Source: Calditrichia bacterium (GTDB lineage: Bacteria; Calditrichota; Calditrichia; RBG-13-44-9). Taken from it: a stretch of DNA of 7,176 bases. The translations under genes were made by a program, and so were the position numbers. The stretch's first letter is position 1; every line of letters begins with the position of its first letter. Location of the stretch: contig JALXCH010000101.1 of assembly GCA_026991005.1 (NCBI GenBank), positions 1-7,176 of the forward strand. The letters run 5' to 3'. Below, one piece after another: positions 5,655 to 7,176 of the stretch. The notes below the pieces were generated by a model, which worked only from the letters and a program-made list of their open reading frames with translations, was not told the origin of the DNA and searched no databases.

Positions 5655-6999
5655 AATATTTCATCATTTAAATCTGGCAGGATTTCGATTTAACGCCGAT
5701 TTTCAGATTATTCAAAAAAATCCTGAAGCAGAGGCCTGGTTACAACGGTTTGGGAATCCCCATAGCACTTCGTTATTGAAGAACTTTCCGGAATTGTTCG
5801 GGATGGAAGAGGAGATTGGACGCATTGTGCGGGGGGAGCAGGAAGTATTGCGGCTGGAATACGTTAACCGCCTCTCACCAGAAGGGGGAATTCACTATTT
5901 TCACTTAAATATTTTTCAAGAAGCCGGTGGAGAAACCGGACTGCTGGTACTGGAAGATGTAACTTCTGCCGGGCAGCGATTGCAGTTTGCACGCCAGAGT
6001 GAATATCGCTTACTGCTGCAACGCCAATCCAGCGAATTCCGACGGATGTTTATTCAGGAAGGCATCCTAGGAGACTCGCCCCTCATGGAAGAGGTTCGCG
6101 AAACCGTCCGTCGTCTACAACATGCTACCAATACCACCATTTTATTGCAGGGGGAAAGTGGAACTGGGAAGAACCTGGTGGCGCGGGTCATTCATTACAG
6201 TTCCATGCCACCCGATGCGCCCTTTGTGGAAATTAACTGCGCTGCCCTCCCCGAAAATTTACTGGAATCGGAGTTGTTCGGTTACGAAAAAGGCGCTTTT
6301 ACCCATGCCCACACTTCCCGGGTGGGACTGCTGGAAGAAGCCCACGGGGGCACTATTTTTCTGGACGAAATCGGGGAATTATCCCTTGCCCTGCAGGCCA
6401 AATTACTTTCCGTGCTGGAATCCCGCAAATTCCGTCGGTTGGGCAGTAATAAACTCATCGAGACCTCCGCGCGTTTCATTGTCGCCACTAACCGGGATTT
6501 ACGCCAGGCCGTAGCCGAAAAACGGTTTCGAGAAGACCTGTACTACCGCCTGAATGTGGTAGTGATTCACATGCCACCCCTCCGGGCACTGGGAGACGAC
6601 ATCCTCCTGTTAGCCCATCACTTCCTGAAAATCTTTAATGCCGAATTGAAAAAGCGCATTAAAGGATTTACCCGGAGCGCCCAACAGGCAATGCTTCAAT
6701 ATTCCTGGCCGGGAAATGTGCGGGAATTGAGTAACACCATCGAGCGTGCCGTTATTTTTTGCGATCGCGACTATATCGATAGCAGCGATTTAATCCTGCA
6801 ACCTCCAACTCAACAATCGGCAAGTACCCTCTACGAAGTTCCCCCCGAAGGCATCCGGCTGGAAGAAGTGGAACGCCAGCTCATCCTTTCTGCCCTCAAA
6901 CAAAGCGGCGGAAATAAAACCAGAGCGGCCCAGCTACTGGGCCTCAGCCGGGATACCCTGCGCTACCGCCTCAGCAAATACGGCTTAGAGGAAAAATAA
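5635..6999 (+). CDS. Sigma-54-dependent transcriptional regulator (PAS-like, AAA+, Fis-type HTH)
   Basis: The protein has 454 residues from ATG 5635, which overlaps the GTPase stop by 20 bases; an in-frame TTG at 5626 is less likely. It is an enhancer-binding protein that uses ATP to open promoters held by RNA polymerase-sigma-54. The N-terminal ~115 residues look like a PAS-type sensor (AGFRFNADFQIIQKNPEAEAW, FPELFGMEEEIGRIVRGEQE, YFHLNIFQ, LLVLEDVT). There is no phosphoacceptor receiver domain. The AAA+ domain (~145-385) has Walker A GESGTGKNL (173-181), the sigma-54 contact loop GAFTHA (220-225; consensus GAFTGA), Walker B GTIFLDE (239-245), arginine fingers in RFREDLYYRLN (297-307), and WPGNVREL (358-365). 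The C-terminus (ERQLILSALKQSGGNKTRAA to the end) is a Fis-type helix-turn-helix. It is the last gene of the operon and probably its transcriptional output. That the PAS-like domain senses the GTPase is inference. Confidence 0.93.
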   Translation: MNTELTKIFHHLNLAGFRFNADFQIIQKNPEAEAWLQRFGNPHSTSLLKNFPELFGMEEEIGRIVRGEQEVLRLEYVNRLSPEGGIHYFHLNIFQEAGGETGLLVLEDVTSAGQRLQFARQSEYRLLLQRQSSEFRRMFIQEGILGDSPLMEEVRETVRRLQHATNTTILLQGESGTGKNLVARVIHYSSMPPDAPFVEINCAALPENLLESELFGYEKGAFTHAHTSRVGLLEEAHGGTIFLDEIGELSLALQAKLLSVLESRKFRRLGSNKLIETSARFIVATNRDLRQAVAEKRFREDLYYRLNVVVIHMPPLRALGDDILLLAHHFLKIFNAELKKRIKGFTRSAQQAMLQYSWPGNVRELSNTIERAVIFCDRDYIDSSDLILQPPTQQSASTLYEVPPEGIRLEEVERQLILSALKQSGGNKTRAAQLLGLSRDTLRYRLSKYGLEEK

Positions 7000-7038
7000 T
7001 CCCCCCTCCCACCTCCCCGCAGCAAAGTAAAAACGGTG

Positions 7039-7066
7039 TTGCAATTGGACGGGATTTTTGTATTTT
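7039..7066 (+). promoter_or_regulatory. Putative uvrA promoter
   Basis: TTGCAA (7039-7044) is separated by 16 bases from TATTTT (7061-7066), giving a start near 7073 and a ~27-base leader. I see no obvious LexA-type palindrome in the 100-base gap. Consensus match only. Confidence 0.35.
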
Positions 7067-7085
7067 TCCCGCGCACGAATGAATT

Positions 7086-7091
7086 GCAGGG
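7086..7091 (+). promoter_or_regulatory. Probable ribosome binding site of uvrA
   Basis: GCAGGG ends 8 bases before ATG 7100. A second purine run, AAAGG, directly abuts the ATG and is too close to serve. Confidence 0.45.
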
Positions 7092-7099
7092 TACAAAGG

Positions 7100-7176
7100 A
7101 TGCATAAACGAAAATACATTACCATAAAAGGGGCGCGAGAGCACAATCTGAAAAACATCGATGTGCGGATTCCCCG
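7100..7176 (+). CDS. uvrA: UvrABC system protein A, N-terminal 25 residues (cut by window end)
   Basis: The translation from ATG 7100 includes YITIKGAREHNLKNIDVRIP, which is the near-invariant start of UvrA (I.I.GAREHNLKNI...IPR), the ABC-type ATPase that recognises DNA damage in nucleotide excision repair. Only 77 bases lie in the window, just before the first Walker A motif would appear. The gene is in the same direction as the sigma-54 regulator but separated by 100 bases containing a candidate promoter, so it is probably a separate unit. The excinuclease paralogue group (UvrA2) shares this N-terminus and cannot be excluded. Confidence 0.9.
   Translation, partial: MHKRKYITIKGAREHNLKNIDVRIP

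Noticed and set aside
7050..7071. CGGGA/TCCCG inverted repeat before uvrA as an intrinsic terminator
   Set aside because: The stem is 5 bp with a 12-base T-rich loop, and no T-run follows the right arm. It overlaps the proposed uvrA promoter.
1..7176. CRISPR arrays, insertion sequences, tRNA or rRNA genes
   Set aside because: I saw no regularly spaced direct repeats, transposase motifs, terminal inverted repeats or tRNA/rRNA signatures on either strand.

Overview
The window is a bacterial chromosome segment of about 7.2 kb with moderate GC content. It encodes arginine deiminase, a sigma-54 activator, an OmpA-type envelope domain, a small Ras-like GTPase and the start of UvrA. The OmpA/BON protein and sigma-54 activator point to a Gram-negative (diderm) bacterium. 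My loose guess is an FCB-type or Calditrichota-like lineage, but no ribosomal or other phylogenetic marker is present, so the taxon is open.

Layout. (1) Bases 3-353 (+) are the 3' end of an EamA/DMT-family membrane transporter. (2) Bases 354-750 are a gene-free gap between convergent genes. (3) On the minus strand, arginine deiminase (1286-2545) is followed 19 bases later by a small ICMT-like membrane methyltransferase (751-1266), probably one transcript from a promoter near 2591-2620. (4) Bases 2546-2965 are a divergent intergenic region with a perfect 9-bp inverted repeat at 2871-2890. (5) Bases 2966-6999 (+) are a tight four-gene operon: a coiled-coil protein, a large one-TM protein with 23-residue repeats, a longin/roadblock-like domain, two BON-like domains and a divergent OmpA-like domain, then a Rab/Ras-like small GTPase, then a PAS-like/AAA+/Fis sigma-54-dependent regulator. 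(6) Bases 7100-7176 (+) are the first 25 codons of uvrA.

The main point of interest is the four-gene operon. The gene spacings are +8, +17 and -20 bases, so the products are probably made together. The domains suggest a path from envelope to transcription: periplasmic BON/OmpA domains on a membrane protein, a cytoplasmic longin-like domain of the type that often partners small GTPases, the GTPase, and a regulator whose PAS-like input domain could read the GTPase state and activate sigma-54 promoters. The domain assignments come from visible motifs. The pathway is inference. From memory, OmpA/BON proteins with the same central region, GTPases with the same P-loop sequence, and PAS domains with the same FPEL motif occur in other bacteria, so the module may be widespread with interchangeable outputs. 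This could not be checked here.
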